Assembly (NCBI GenBank): GCA_037042185.1 | Contig: JAXQJY010000032.1 | Span: 1,240,001-1,304,000 of the forward strand | DNA from: Sordariomycetes sp. S80-01Y | Lineage: Eukaryota > Ascomycota > Sordariomycetes | DNA: 64,000 bases | Reading direction: 5' to 3' | Shown: piece by piece, positions 35,365 to 46,800 of the stretch | Layout: every line of letters begins with the position of its first letter | How positions within the stretch are numbered: the first letter of the stretch is position 1 | Notes under the pieces: model-generated | Told to the model about the DNA's origin: nothing | Databases searched by the model: none | Seen by the model: the letters and a program-made list of their open reading frames with translations, nothing else | Position numbers and translations under genes: made by a program

Positions 35365-36951
35365 TGAAGAGTCACGAAAAGGAGATGCGAACAGAGATCT
35401 CGAATTGCGATGCTGTTGACGTAGGAAAGTTTGACAGCGTGAGAGGAAGTGGAGGACCAAATCGCAGGAAACGAAACGAAGATTGCGGAGCATTCAGATT
35501 GGTAAAGGGTATACCATGGGAGTCATGTATAATGTCTTGTGTCTTTTACGGAGTTCGGTATTACAAAGGTGCAAAGGGACGGGAAGCGATTCATTTTGGC
35601 ATCAGGAAGGGAAAGACTGTGGCTTTGGGGAGAATCAAACTCAGCCCATGCGGCCTTGTCCTCACGCTATTTTCCAACTCTGCGCGTGACGATTCACGGA
35701 GACCGTTCTACCAACCAGTCTCGTCGAGCACTTATCGATGCTCAAGCTAATGAAGTCGTCACCACCGGCACACTAGAGCCGCGCACCTTCAACTCCAGGC
35801 GCCCAGGTCGCGCAAGCCCGGTCCCAACCACACAGAACAGATTACGAACAAGTTCAATATGGTAGACGAGGAATGTCGAAAGATGAGATAACTGCTGCTC
35901 CATCATCAGCAACTGTGAGATGCCGAAACTCGATTCTCGATTCTTGAAACCCGGAGTTGGGCATGAAATTTGGCATGCTGGTGTGAGACGTGTATGTGAT
36001 ATGTTATGTGTTATATGTTACTATATATGAGTACTACCTGGGCCTATACTACCTGTACGTAGACCGGGGGCTAACGGTGCCAAGCACCCCGTGGTCTGGT
36101 TGGCGGTAACTCAGTACTGAGCTTGCGAGGTGCAGCGGGCGGTTAGCCGGATCATGGGGGAAGGGAAGTCCCTGCTTGATACGAGCAGCAGTGGACTGCA
36201 CTCTTGGGCACCTCACCCAATTGCCATGAGCGCCGGTTGCCGGTGGTCGACAGCCGTTGAAGACGGGAATGACATCAGACATTCCATCACCAGCCAAAAA
36301 TCCCATCCGTCCCTCTGTGAACCGTGAGATCAACGATCAACCACCTCCCAATTTCATCGACGACCATCGAGGATTCTTTTTGCCTTCTGTTTGCCCGCTG
36401 CAACTTCAACAGGCATCGAGGGCGCATCCAAGCCGAAGTGGGCAGGACGCCGCATCTACGGGGGCACAGCCAGCCGCGCGAGCGCTGCAGGACCGGCGTG
36501 GCGCGTTTCAGGAGGGACCAGGGACGGGGCGGGTGTGATTGGTGGGCTGACCACAGCACCAAGCGCTGCGCTATCCCAGCGCAACGGGCAGGTGTCGATG
36601 CTGACTCGGCCAGAGGACTCAGAAAGAAATGATGATGGGCGGCGCAGGGTTGGCAGATGAAGGGTTGCGGGGGAAGAGTCTGGGTGGGAGAAGAGCGTGT
36701 CATGACGGGTATCGAGATGGCTGGCAGAGGAATGACGCCAGAGCATAACATCGCAATCTTATCAATGGGCTCGAGCGAACGGGGTCTGGGAGGGTTTGGA
36801 TTGATCACGTCAGTTGGGTGCTTAAGCGTGTCGTTAGCTTCTTGATCACGAGAACGCGGTTTTCGTGGTTGGCACACACGAGTCGGCGATTGCAGCTTGC
36901 CGTCACCCAGGAAGAGGTATCTCCATTGCTTTGGGGACTCTTGGGAGACGC

Positions 36952-36978
36952 CTGTCGGGCTTGTCGGGCTTGTCGGGT
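36952..36978. repeat. short tandem repeat, 9-base period
   Basis: Three nearly identical units (CTGTCGGGC, TTGTCGGGC, TTGTCGGGT) in non-coding DNA. Confidence 0.7.
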
Positions 36979-37949
36979 TGCTTGCTCCTCAGGTCTGACC
37001 GGAATGGCGCACCTCGAGAAGCATTTGCGGGAGCATCCAGGCTTGCCAGGCCTGCCAGGCATTGAACCAGGAGCAGTGTCGGCGGCTTCAGGTACAGCGG
37101 CGCGTCAGGATACCCGACCTGCGACAAGCAATGCCGCGGATTCCTGGCGCTTAGGAGCGACATGCAGGTACCCTCGGCCAAGTGAATACCTGATCCAGGA
37201 ACACGAATGACAGCGCGCGAGACATGGTTCAACGTCGACGCGTCTCCTCATTGGTGCAATGCGACCAGGACCCCAGCCTCATCTGCACTGCTGCACGACA
37301 GGGGGCCGCCCAATGGATCCTCCTCGCAGTCTGGGCGAGACGGAGGCTTGGGAGCTGGGAGGCCACTGCGCCTGTCCTCAGGCTCCCCGTCGCTCTCCCA
37401 GTCCCAGTCCCAGTCTCTCGACGACTCGTACTGAACTCCTCCTCACTCTTGCAGTGTCACCGTCATTTTCTTTCCCTTTTCAGCCTCTTTTTTCTTGACT
37501 CCTTATCGAGGAGCTCGCAGCGCGAGGAAAGACGTCCCTTCTCTTGTCGTCCACTGTTGTTTTGCCGTGTTTTGTGTCTGCCAGGGGTACTCCAGCTTGT
37601 CCAGAGCCCGAGCACTGCCATTCGACCCCGACCACGCATCCCGGATCTGTGACACGCAAACCCTCAGGATCTCCTGAGCACTCCTGACCTTTTCCAACGC
37701 CTTACCGAGACCAATCTTCCTTCGACTGCTTTCTTCAACTGTTGACACACAGTTCCTCGACAGCTTCATCGGTCGACGCGGCCGCTAACCGTCCTTCATT
37801 TCACTTGATCACGACGTCGTTCGATCTTTAGACCACCTTCATTCTTTGCTTCGACCTGAGCCATCTGCGACCGCTTGCTGGAGGATCTTGGACCACCTTT
37901 GAATCACCCGCTGGGCGCTTACCGAATCATACACGAAACGTACCATCGA

Positions 37950-37981
37950 ATGCTGACGCTCATATCGCCATGAGGTTGTGA
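37950..37981 (+). promoter_or_regulatory. two small upstream open reading frames
   Basis: A seven-codon frame (37950-37973) and a three-codon frame (37970-37981) overlap by four bases (ATGA). They precede the presumed start at 38053. They could dampen translation if the leader is transcribed as one exon; this is an inference. Confidence 0.4.
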
Positions 37982-38052
37982 GACCACGATATCCCGAATC
38001 GATTGTTCGTTGTTTGGGCCATTCCCTTCCCCGGAGGGAACGACACGGCATC

Positions 38053-40314
38053 ATGCCACAACCTAAGCCCTCGTCTTCACTGGACAACTCGTGCTCTGTC
38101 ATCTACGACAACACGCTTTACGTTTACACGCCCGAGGCCTTCCAGTCGATACGCCTGGAGGAGGGAGCGGAATGGGAGGAGTTGACGTATGGGGAGTCTG
38201 TCACGGGCGCAACATGCATTGGGCAGTCGCAGCAGCCTGACAATGCTGGCTTCTGGGTGATAGGCGGCGCCGGAGGAGCCACGGGGATGGCCAAGTACAC
38301 ATTTTCCACGGGCGAATGGACGTATCCGACGCCGCGTGATGATACTCTAAAAAACCGACAATACCACAGCTCGGTCTATATCAAGGCCATTGACGAGGTC
38401 CTAGTATACGCTGGGTCAAGGGATGGGGTGGCGGTACCAACCATGGAGACCTTCGCGATCCAGCTCAACGAGCCATATGGAGTGTCGGGCCATACCGGGG
38501 CGACCCCAAACGCCATCAAGCCCATCTTGCTCAGCTGGTCGGACGCCGACGCCCTCATGGTGGGCGGTGACCCTGCTAACACAAAGGTCTATCTGTTCAA
38601 CCCAAACGCCGGGTGGAGGGATTTTGGTGCCAACCTGGCTGAGCCTCTCACTAAAGATTATACGCAAATGGGGGCGGCCTTGATGACGGGTGATGATGGA
38701 TCGAAAAGTCTTTTCATGCTCGACATGTCGGCGTCACCAAACCAGGTCAGTCGCGTTGTCATCCAAGATGCGAGTGGTGCGCCGGTCACAAACTCTCCTA
38801 CGATCACGGAGCGTGGTCTCGTCAGCCGGCAAGACGGCGGGGACTGGCCCTCCTACAATGACACACTGGCGCCTACCGAGACCAGGTCCAACTTTGGCAT
38901 CGCTCAGGGCGACGATGGCATGGTCGTTCTCACCGGAGGAAATGATGAGGTGCCGATGGCTATGTTCAATGGCATGGAAAACAAATGGTTAAACGCCACG
39001 GACGAGCTCACCTTCAACCTCAAGGCCAACACCATCTCCAGCGAATCCTCCACGGTCTCATCAACATCCACTTCATCCTCTTCGACATCCAGCGCTACAT
39101 CAAGCACCACCACCACATCAGAAGCCTCATCATCCACCATCAGCTCCGTTACTAGCGAGACAACAGCAGCCGAGACCTCGGAAGCCGCTGCCGCATCAGA
39201 TAACTCTGGTGACGACGGTGGCGACGACGGCCTGGGATCCAACGTTATCCTCGGCATCACGCTGGGCTCCATCTTCGCATTCCTCATCATCCTCGCTGCG
39301 CTCCTGTTTTGCCTGCGTCGCAAGAAGATGCAACGCAACAAGGCCGCCGCCGCAGCTGGTGGCACCCGCGGACCTAGTCGAGAAGGACCCATCACCGACG
39401 AGAAGGACCCCAACATGTTTGGCAATGCTCCTCCTCCAGGTCCTCCACCTGCTTCGCCCGGCCATTTCCGTGGCCACTATCCCCAGAACTCGCAAGAATC
39501 ATACTCCTCGATGGCTATCCTTATGGGCCGCATGAACCAGCCAAAAGGCCTCTCGAGGAAGGGCAGCAACGACTCCCGCACCTCCATGATTTCCGCCCAC
39601 CGCCAGTTCAAGAGCACCATTAGCAAGCCTATTCCCCGCGACGACAGCCAGCCCATTCTTGGCGAGCGTGGCGTGACCTTCGACCCGGCAGCCCCCGAAC
39701 CTCAACCTCGTTCCCGCAACCTTGTTTCCGACAACCAAGACGGGATGAGAAGATCCTCCGGCTGGAACAAATACTGGTCTGGCGGTAGCTCCCTCCAGAT
39801 CCTCGGTTTTGGCGGAAAGCGCAACACCTCTGCCTCCGACCACTCCTCATCACAATACTCTCAGACCTCCGATCGCAACCCAAGAGTGACACAGGATTCT
39901 GCCACCGTCCCTCCCCTCAACTTTGAGGCCCGGACAGCCATGAACCGTGTCAATTCTGGCAGTCCAGTCGTTACTGGGGGCGCCAGCAAACTGCCTTTCA
40001 GTGAGGGCATGTCCGGCAAGATCGAACGCCCAACGTCACGCGGTTCATCAGCGGGCTACTCATCTGGTATCCCTGAGTCCGTTAACGACAACTGGGATCC
40101 TACCGACGCCGGCAACACTAAGTCCTGGGGTCATGATCGCGCGCCTAGCAGCGTATATGGTTCTGGCTTCAACTTTGGACAGCCGATGAGGGATGGCAAC
40201 AAGGAGCCGCCCTCTGGAGTCAGCAGCCAGCCTCAGCTTGCCATGGCGAGCAAGAGCTCGGACATGAGCTGGTTAAATCTCGGTGACCGCAACACCGGTC
40301 AGGGACAAGTATAA
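38053..40314 (+). CDS. single-pass membrane protein with kelch/propeller-like ectodomain
   Basis: Single-exon frame of about 753 residues from MPQPKPSSSLDNSC. The first about 320 residues show repeated short strands and Gly-rich turns like a kelch or galactose-oxidase propeller (GFWVIGGAGGATGMAKY, EVLVYAGSRDG, ADALMVGGDPANTKVYLF, GMVVLTGGNDEV). A Ser/Thr-rich stalk and a Glu/Asp/Gly spacer follow. One transmembrane helix lies at about 397-421 (ILGITLGSIFAFLIILAALL) with basic RRKKMQRNK behind it. The cytosolic tail of about 330 residues is disordered and rich in Ser, Pro and Arg. This layout resembles fungal wall-sensing membrane proteins, but I know no assigned function. A signal peptide is missing at this start, so an upstream exon may have been overlooked. 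Confidence 0.75.
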   Translation: MPQPKPSSSLDNSCSVIYDNTLYVYTPEAFQSIRLEEGAEWEELTYGESVTGATCIGQSQQPDNAGFWVIGGAGGATGMAKYTFSTGEWTYPTPRDDTLKNRQYHSSVYIKAIDEVLVYAGSRDGVAVPTMETFAIQLNEPYGVSGHTGATPNAIKPILLSWSDADALMVGGDPANTKVYLFNPNAGWRDFGANLAEPLTKDYTQMGAALMTGDDGSKSLFMLDMSASPNQVSRVVIQDASGAPVTNSPTITERGLVSRQDGGDWPSYNDTLAPTETRSNFGIAQGDDGMVVLTGGNDEVPMAMFNGMENKWLNATDELTFNLKANTISSESSTVSSTSTSSSSTSSATSSTTTTSEASSSTISSVTSETTAAETSEAAAASDNSGDDGGDDGLGSNVILGITLGSIFAFLIILAALLFCLRRKKMQRNKAAAAAGGTRGPSREGPITDEKDPNMFGNAPPPGPPPASPGHFRGHYPQNSQESYSSMAILMGRMNQPKGLSRKGSNDSRTSMISAHRQFKSTISKPIPRDDSQPILGERGVTFDPAAPEPQPRSRNLVSDNQDGMRRSSGWNKYWSGGSSLQILGFGGKRNTSASDHSSSQYSQTSDRNPRVTQDSATVPPLNFEARTAMNRVNSGSPVVTGGASKLPFSEGMSGKIERPTSRGSSAGYSSGIPESVNDNWDPTDAGNTKSWGHDRAPSSVYGSGFNFGQPMRDGNKEPPSGVSSQPQLAMASKSSDMSWLNLGDRNTGQGQV

Positions 40315-43285
40315 AGCTTGCTCTTCACGACTTGCTTTTATACAGCCGCATCGTTTCTGCATAGCGTTCTGGCTTCTGCATGGCCAAACACTCTTTACGA
40401 TACCGCCGAGCTCATGAGTCTCGGACATGACGACGCCATCCTCCGCCTCGGTCCCCTTGATCTACAAGACGTACATCCCACACCATCTGACTACATATTC
40501 CGCCCTTTCACACATTTCTGTATATCTTGTCTCGGTACTTAGACATCGACCTCGGCGCCATCCTTCCTTCGTTCTCTCTCTGTCAACTCGTCTACATCAT
40601 AGCCTCGCGTGGGGTGGAGGGAAAAACCAGGGAATCTTTTAATCTTTCGTTTGGCAAAGATTCCCCCGGGTAATGCGAAGGCATATGGGTCATTTTTTTT
40701 CATTTCATCATTGTTAGCTTGCCTTGATGGCGCTTTGGAGCTTGGGTCTTTTCTGTGCGCAATTGAGAGCCTATCCGTCTTGAGGATGGATGGTGAGTGG
40801 ATGGCATGAGATAGGAGAATAAACTGCACCGCTCAGCGGTTTGAAAACCATATGACTGCCCTTGCCCGGGACTCACGTGAGAAATAGGATAGACAGGCCT
40901 CGCGAGATGAAGCTGCACTAACCTGGTCTGATCAAGCCTCAAGGTTGTTTCCTGTAACCATGCTGGCTTGTCTAAGGTACTTGGTCTGTCTGACTACAGA
41001 ATCAACCGGATTCAAAAGCCTGACTATGCTTGGGTGCGGTCATTGGGGCGGGTGTACTGATCGACAACACGTAGATATACTGCCAAACACCCCCGACAAG
41101 TTGTCCAAACAAGTACCCGACTTCCACGCGGCGCTTAAGCTTGACAATCATAGGAAAGCAATACCTTCAAAGGTAGATATCTTCTATTTCCCACCTGGGG
41201 TAGTCCCAAGTCGCCACCAAACTAATAGATACACAATACTACTACTCAGTACTACATTCATACGGTCGTGGGGTGATGCTTGTTCGGTGCCGGGTAGCTC
41301 CCCTTTTCTACGAGGTTCCACGTCGCACAGATCTCCCCTGCACACGCTGCTGTGCGAGTAGCACCAAGTTTCCCCCGGCCGCATCCCGATCCCGATCAAA
41401 CTGCAAGGCACTGACCCGCCTACGATCCTAATTGGACGGCATCATCAAGCACCGTGAGCTACCGTGCCGCGGGTTAAAATGCATCATCACCAAATGCTGG
41501 TGGAATTGATGTCATGATTTTGGTCGGGATGAGCTCGTTGCTTTTCGCTCCGGTTACCGGGACCTGCACATCATCTGTCCATCTGCGCTAGGACGAATCC
41601 GTCGTTACCAACAGGGAGTTCGCCCGGGGCTGGGGAGAGGTAGTCTTGCAGGTCATGGTCGGTCGGATCTTGCTTGCGAGCAACGGTGGGCGGTGGAGCA
41701 GGTGACTTGCGCGAGGTGTGCCAACCTCTACAGTAGAGCCACAAGCGTCCTTCGCCCTGCCGTGCGCATCTTCAAGAGATAGCGGCTGGGAGAAAGGGGA
41801 GGCATCACGAGGGGCTTGCTGTCTATTATGGGGTCCCGTCGTGTATGCCCTGTGTCAAATGTATCCTGTCATTAGGGACCCCGTCGTTGTTCACATACAT
41901 GACTCTTTTGATTGAGTCTACATCGGGACAACCCAGCAATTGGAGAGACAGAGTGACGCCTCTAGTCTAGATGCCCAGCAGCTGCGGCTAAAAGTACGAG
42001 TACCGTAGGCGACCCGCTGCGCAAATTGACGCACCAGGACTGGGTGCTCACCGGTGGCTTGGCCTCACAGGACCCTGAAGAGCCAACTCTGCACCTCACC
42101 GATTCCTTCCGTGTCTCTCCTCGCCGTGCTCGCCTTCTATTTTCCACGCTTTCTGCAGTTCGATCCGACGTTGGACGGCGTTGGCAGTGGAAGATGGGCA
42201 ACTTCGGACGTCACCGAGACGAGACAACGCAAGTTATCCAAGGTCGGCTGCGGAAACGAGGCAAGGCTAAGGGAGCGGGCAGGTCATGGGCCTCTGGGGT
42301 GGCCAGAGCGTTGAAGTCTGCGGGATGTTGGGTAATTGGCTGAGAAGATGCGTGGGATGTCGGGTGGTTGCCCTTGTAAAAGGCGTGGGGTCCCTGTTTC
42401 TGGTGCATGTGAAAGCATCTCGAACTATTTCCATCGCTCTTCGCTCCACGACCGTGAATACATCAAAGGGCCACCGGTCGAGTGCTTAGCTAGGGCTCTC
42501 TACTGTCGAGGGGCTTAGAGAAAGGAGAGAATTTTCTTGCAGCATATCCATAGCCGACGGGAGGAAGCTGGGCATCGTACGGGGCAGGTAGCGTCCCTCG
42601 AGGAGAGCGAGATCCAACGAGTCAGAGGGCTGGAATGGACGGTACCAGTGGCTGGTCATGCAGTGGTGGTTGAGCCTGTTCTCGGAGGGAGCCTCCACTA
42701 CGGGTGGCCCTCGCGCAGAGAACTCCTCCACTCCACCAACCCACCGTCGGTCGCTCACAGAGAATCCAGCGCTTTAGTGCTTCGGCTCGAGCCCACTGTG
42801 GCAGACTGGAGTGGATGACTGCCCACTGCACACTTGGCCTTCTTTTTCCCACATCGCATCTTTCCGTGACTCTCCCACGAGCCGAAAACCTACTCTTGAA
42901 AGATTACCGAGGGGACACTGCGACACCTCGAATTCCCCCGCGCGCGCCTCTGAGACATCTCGCTCGACGCCGACAGCCATTAAGACAAGACCTAACGTCG
43001 CCGCTTTGCCGCGCCGGAACCCGAACCGATCAGACGACAGACCGAAATCGCCTCACCTCGCCCGACAGGACGACGTCCGAATTGAATTGAATCGACTGCT
43101 CCTCCCACATTCGCTTTGATCCTGAGAGACGCATTTGGATTGTGAACCCCCACGGCTACCGAACCCTCTCGAGTACAACTCCCAGCCCCGACTCTCGACC
43201 GCTTCGTGATCACCTGGCGCTTGCCACCACCGTCGAAAGTGCGACTTGTCGAGACGAAACGCAGGTCAAGGACCTGTGCACCGCC
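40315..43285. other. intergenic and 5' leader of the bHLH gene
   Basis: About 3 kb. Only short unsupported frames, several on both strands in the same place. The last few hundred bases look like a C-rich untranslated leader. Confidence 0.5.
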
Positions 43286-45313
43286 ATGATGGCCTCCAGC
43301 GGTTGGGATGGGCAGGACCACCAAATGGGGGGCGCCGCACCCGACGATGGCTTCGATCAGTTCCTCGACATGTCCGGCATGGGCGAAGGCATGCAGTTTG
43401 ACTTCAACGGCTTCCAGCCCAATGGTCAACGAGACCAGCAGGACGCTCTCATGGGCGATGGCGCAAATGCGCAGATGATGCAACAGCCTGCTCAGCAAAT
43501 GCTGCACGACCAAACACCAATGACCACGGCCGGAGGTCAGCATCATCAAAATCCGCAGATGATGCCCACAAGTGCGCCAGGCACGGACTCCATCAGCACT
43601 ATCGATGCGCAGATTCAGTACCTCCAGCAGCAAAAGTTCCAGCAGCAGCAGAGGCAACTTCAGGAGCAGAGAAATGCGTATTACACGCACAACCACAGCG
43701 TGCCCCCAACGCCACAGAGTCTGGAGATGCCACCCGGGAGTGGCCACTTCTACACGCACGAGCAGCTGTATGATAGGGGCTATCATCATCAGCAGAGGAT
43801 GAAGGAGCAGCAAGACGTAAGTTGACCCCGCGATGGATGGTGGATTCGACCGACTGACATGCAGCAGATGGCTTTCACCCCTCTTGTGTCGCCTGCTGTT
43901 ACACCCTTGGATCCTCACTTCAACATGGAGAATGCATTCACGGTCCCGGGCGCCTACTTCAGCCCCCTGACTTCGCCAGCTCTGCATGCTCAGAACGACT
44001 CTGGCTCGGGCTACGACCACAGTACTCACTCCAACAACTCGCCTGTGGAGATGGACCTCGAGACTGGCCCGCAGGCCCCGGTGGCATCAAATCTGGAACT
44101 CTCGAAAAAGGCCAGGAAGAACAACGCTGCCAAGTCAAGGAAGAACACCGGTGTCAGGAGTTCGCCTATATCAAAACCCCAGCGCAAGAAAGCTGGACCT
44201 AGTCCGGCCATCGTGTCACATGTTCTCAGCGAGGTGGACGAGACCAACGCCAACATGCTGCCTCTGCCTGCTGCGTCAACAGATGGTTCAGAGGACGCTT
44301 CAGTATCACCCGAAAACCTGACTGATATGCCTCCACCACCAGTCCCGACTTGGAGAGCCAGCAAGTCACCTCATATTTCAGCTCAAAATGGTAACGCGCC
44401 TGAGACGACACCCACCCCGACACCAACATCGCAGCAGGTCACACCAATTCCTGTTGCCAGCGACAGCAGTCTCCCGCCTCCTGCCACGCCTGCGTCGCTC
44501 ATGAGGCTTCCCTCGTCCAACTCGAAACGAAGCAGTCCAAGTCAGACCGAGCAGACGGCCACTGATCACATCGAGTCTCTCGAGTTGCCGGAGTCCGTCT
44601 CAACAAAACAGTTTGCTCCCGTTGATATCTCAGTCGGGCAGCGGGACTCTCCTCGGATAGAACCGACCTCAGCCCGATCTACTGGCTCCAAACCTCTACC
44701 ATCGCCGTCTTTGAGGCGCCCGGGGACATCATCCGCAACGGCGAGCCCGCAAATTATGCCCGGCTCCTCGGGGCCAACCGCGAAGAGGACGCCTAACATC
44801 GCCCCTAGAATGGGTAGAAAGCGCTCCTCTGGTTCCGTCCAAGTCTCTCCGGCCCTGCTCCCGCGAATTTCGCCCAGCCTGAAACCGCTGCTTCCGCAAG
44901 GTGGCTCTAGTGACACCGCTGAGGCCGACGCTTCTCGTTTGTTGATGTCCAAGTCAAACTACCAGAACATCTTGGAGGGCAACAACGTCCCGGGAGTGAC
45001 CTACCCCTCCGAGCTCTCCTCAAACCTGACATCAAAACGCACAAGCCATAAGATTGCCGAGCAAGGGAGGCGAAATCGCATCAACTCGGCTCTGCAAATC
45101 ATGGCAGGACTTTTGCCAGAAGGCGCAAAGGGTTGCAGCGGCGAAGACAGTGACAAGAAGGAGAGCAAGGCAGCAAGCGCATCGAACAGCAAGGCGAGTG
45201 TGGTCGAGCAGGCGATCATCCACATGCAGCACCTTGAGAGCGAGAACACCGGGCTGAAGAAGGAATTGGAAGACCTGAAAAATCAGTTGGATAAGCTCAA
45301 GCCTCCGTCATAG
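43286..45313 (+). CDS. nuc-1: NUC-1/Pho4-like bHLH phosphate regulator
   Basis: Nuclear bHLH activator of phosphate-acquisition genes, controlled in Neurospora by the PREG/PGOV cyclin-CDK pathway. Exons 43286-43816 and 43865-45313 join in phase to 659 residues. The N-terminal half is Gln/Met/His-rich and contains FQQQQRQLQEQ. Exon 2 begins with the conserved FTPLVSPAVTPLDP and FSPLTSPALHAQ. Many Ser-Pro and Thr-Pro sites follow, suited to CDK phosphorylation. The C-terminal bHLH (about 568-637) has the basic region KRTSHKIAEQGRRNRIN, a loop of about 20 residues rich in Lys and Ser, helix 2 (SVVEQAIIHMQHLE), then a leucine-rich coil to the end. His, Glu and Arg in the basic region fit recognition of a CACGTG-type E-box. 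The start is the first of two Met codons. Confidence 0.88.
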
Positions 45314-45774
45314 GCCGCTTGGGACGAGATGAACCGAAATTTCTAATGGGACGTCTGTGATGGGATTGATACCAATATACCGGTGGAATGGGGAATGGGA
45401 TAGATGCCGGATTTTAGGCATGACTTGATGTACTATTGGATTGGAATTGCGTACATACATTGTCTCGGAAGCGGAACTGGACATTCACCATGGGTTCATG
45501 GCTTGAAGAGATGATGATGATGACATACATAAGTAGGCGGAGCAGCGATTTTGGGTTATCGTTGTTTTAGCTGCTAGGCTACACTGGCAGACTGTAATGA
45601 CTTTGATAGATTCATTTCTCATTCATCATTTGTCGTGGGTTCGCCATGTAGCTTCTCGCCAGAAGCCATGTGGCACTGTGAGCCTCCTGGAACCGTTCAA
45701 CTCTAGAAGCGGAACGAATGTCTTGCAGGATTCTCGTCATGCAGTTGAAGCACTATCTCAGCCTGGTGCGACCT
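45314..45774. other. convergent 3' regions
   Basis: Space between two converging genes. It contains AT-rich sequence and a short ATG/TGA trinucleotide run near 45510. No gene seen. Confidence 0.5.
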
Positions 45775-46194
45775 TCATCCGCCCGTATTCTCTATAGCCT
45801 GCGCTTCTATCCTCCCGCTCTCTAGCTGGCCCTCCAAAACATCCGTATCGAGTGTCTCCATGACCTCGAGTACTAACCTTAGACTCTCCATGAAGCCGTT
45901 CGTCGAAACTCTGAGCATGCGGTTCGTCGTGGCTCGGTAGTCCGCGCGCAGCAGCGCCGCCCCCTCAGGCACCGAGGAGTCCGATGGCGCGACTACGGAA
46001 AGCTCGCGACGGACCAGCGGCGACAGCTCGAGGTCGACTTCTATCGCCTTCAGAGCTGTGGTAGCGAGGCGGTTGGTGGGGAGGGGGATGTCGATGCGTC
46101 TGCGCCAGGCTGGGTTAATGCATGGGTGGGAGGATCCAAGGGTTTTCTGGGGTATAGCATACATTGAGCAGGGGAACTCCCCGGAGGATTCCAT
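45775..46194 (-). CDS. pcc1: Pcc1-type KEOPS/EKC complex subunit
   Basis: Small subunit that dimerises KEOPS, the complex that makes the universal t6A modification of tRNA and in yeast also affects telomeres and transcription. Exons 46194-46163 and 46099-45775 join in phase 2 to 118 residues. The start MESSGEFPCS continues across the intron as IRIDIPLPTNRLATTALKAI, followed by VDLELSPLVRRELSV, ALLRADYRATTNRMLRVSTN and GFMESLRLVLEVMETLDTD. These match the Pcc1 fold (Cys-x-Ile-x-Ile-Pro-Phe/Leu-Pro, then the LRVxxNxF helix). An earlier AG inside the intron region would put the core out of frame; the acceptor at 46101-46100 is the one that fits. It is divergent from cdc14. Confidence 0.88.
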   Translation of the reverse strand: MESSGEFPCSMYAIPQKTLGSSHPCINPAWRRRIDIPLPTNRLATTALKAIEVDLELSPLVRRELSVVAPSDSSVPEGAALLRADYRATTNRMLRVSTNGFMESLRLVLEVMETLDTDVLEGQLESGRIEAQAIENTGG

Positions 46195-46800
46195 TTTGAC
46201 TGGTCGAAACGACTTGTTTTTGTCTCTGCAAGGCCTGTCGCGAGATTGGAATGTCGGTTGTCTCTGCGCAACCGTGGTGGGGGTTGACGTTGATTCATGC
46301 AGACCCTGGCCGTGTGGCGCACCCGGGATTCCAGGGTCGTTGCGCCACGGCGCCACACCCGGGAGAGCTGGTTGTCGTGCCAACGCCCACCCCCTGCGAC
46401 TGTTATGGCAAACCCAAATATTAGCGTCCGCAGGCCGGGGTGTCTCCGGGGAGGCGGAGCTTCGGTTGCCAATGCACACAAAATAACACAACAACGGGGG
46501 CCGATACAAAACATCGACGTTCCCCATCCCGAGGTCGCTGCGACGGTTTAAACTTACCAACATTGTCACGAGCGAGCGATAGAAGGCGTTTACCTTTTCC
46601 CTCTCTACATTTCTCTTCCCGACGCATTTCCGTTGCATTGCATCCTGCAGCCTGCGCATATTTCAGCCAACTCGTCGCTGTCGTCGTCGTCGTCGCCGCT
46701 CGGGGTCAAACCGAGTCGATAGTGTCGTCGCCCTCGCGTCGCACCTACCAGCCTTCCCGGTCCGAGCTTTTGATACCTTATTCCCAATTCAACCGCAGCA
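46195..46800. other. divergent promoter region, pcc1 / cdc14
   Basis: About 600 bases. Open frames on both strands here are shadows without domains. The right end is a pyrimidine-rich leader. Confidence 0.5.

Larger units (their letters stand above)
35365..38052. other. intergenic and long 5' leader
   Basis: About 2.7 kb. Many overlapping short frames, none with a domain. It contains a 9-base tandem repeat at 36952-36978. The right end is a pyrimidine-rich leader with two small upstream frames before the membrane protein gene. Confidence 0.5.

Noticed and set aside
42992-44029. 345-codon minus-strand frame opposite the bHLH gene
   Set aside because: It mirrors Gln/Met-rich coding sequence on the other strand and shows no domain of its own.
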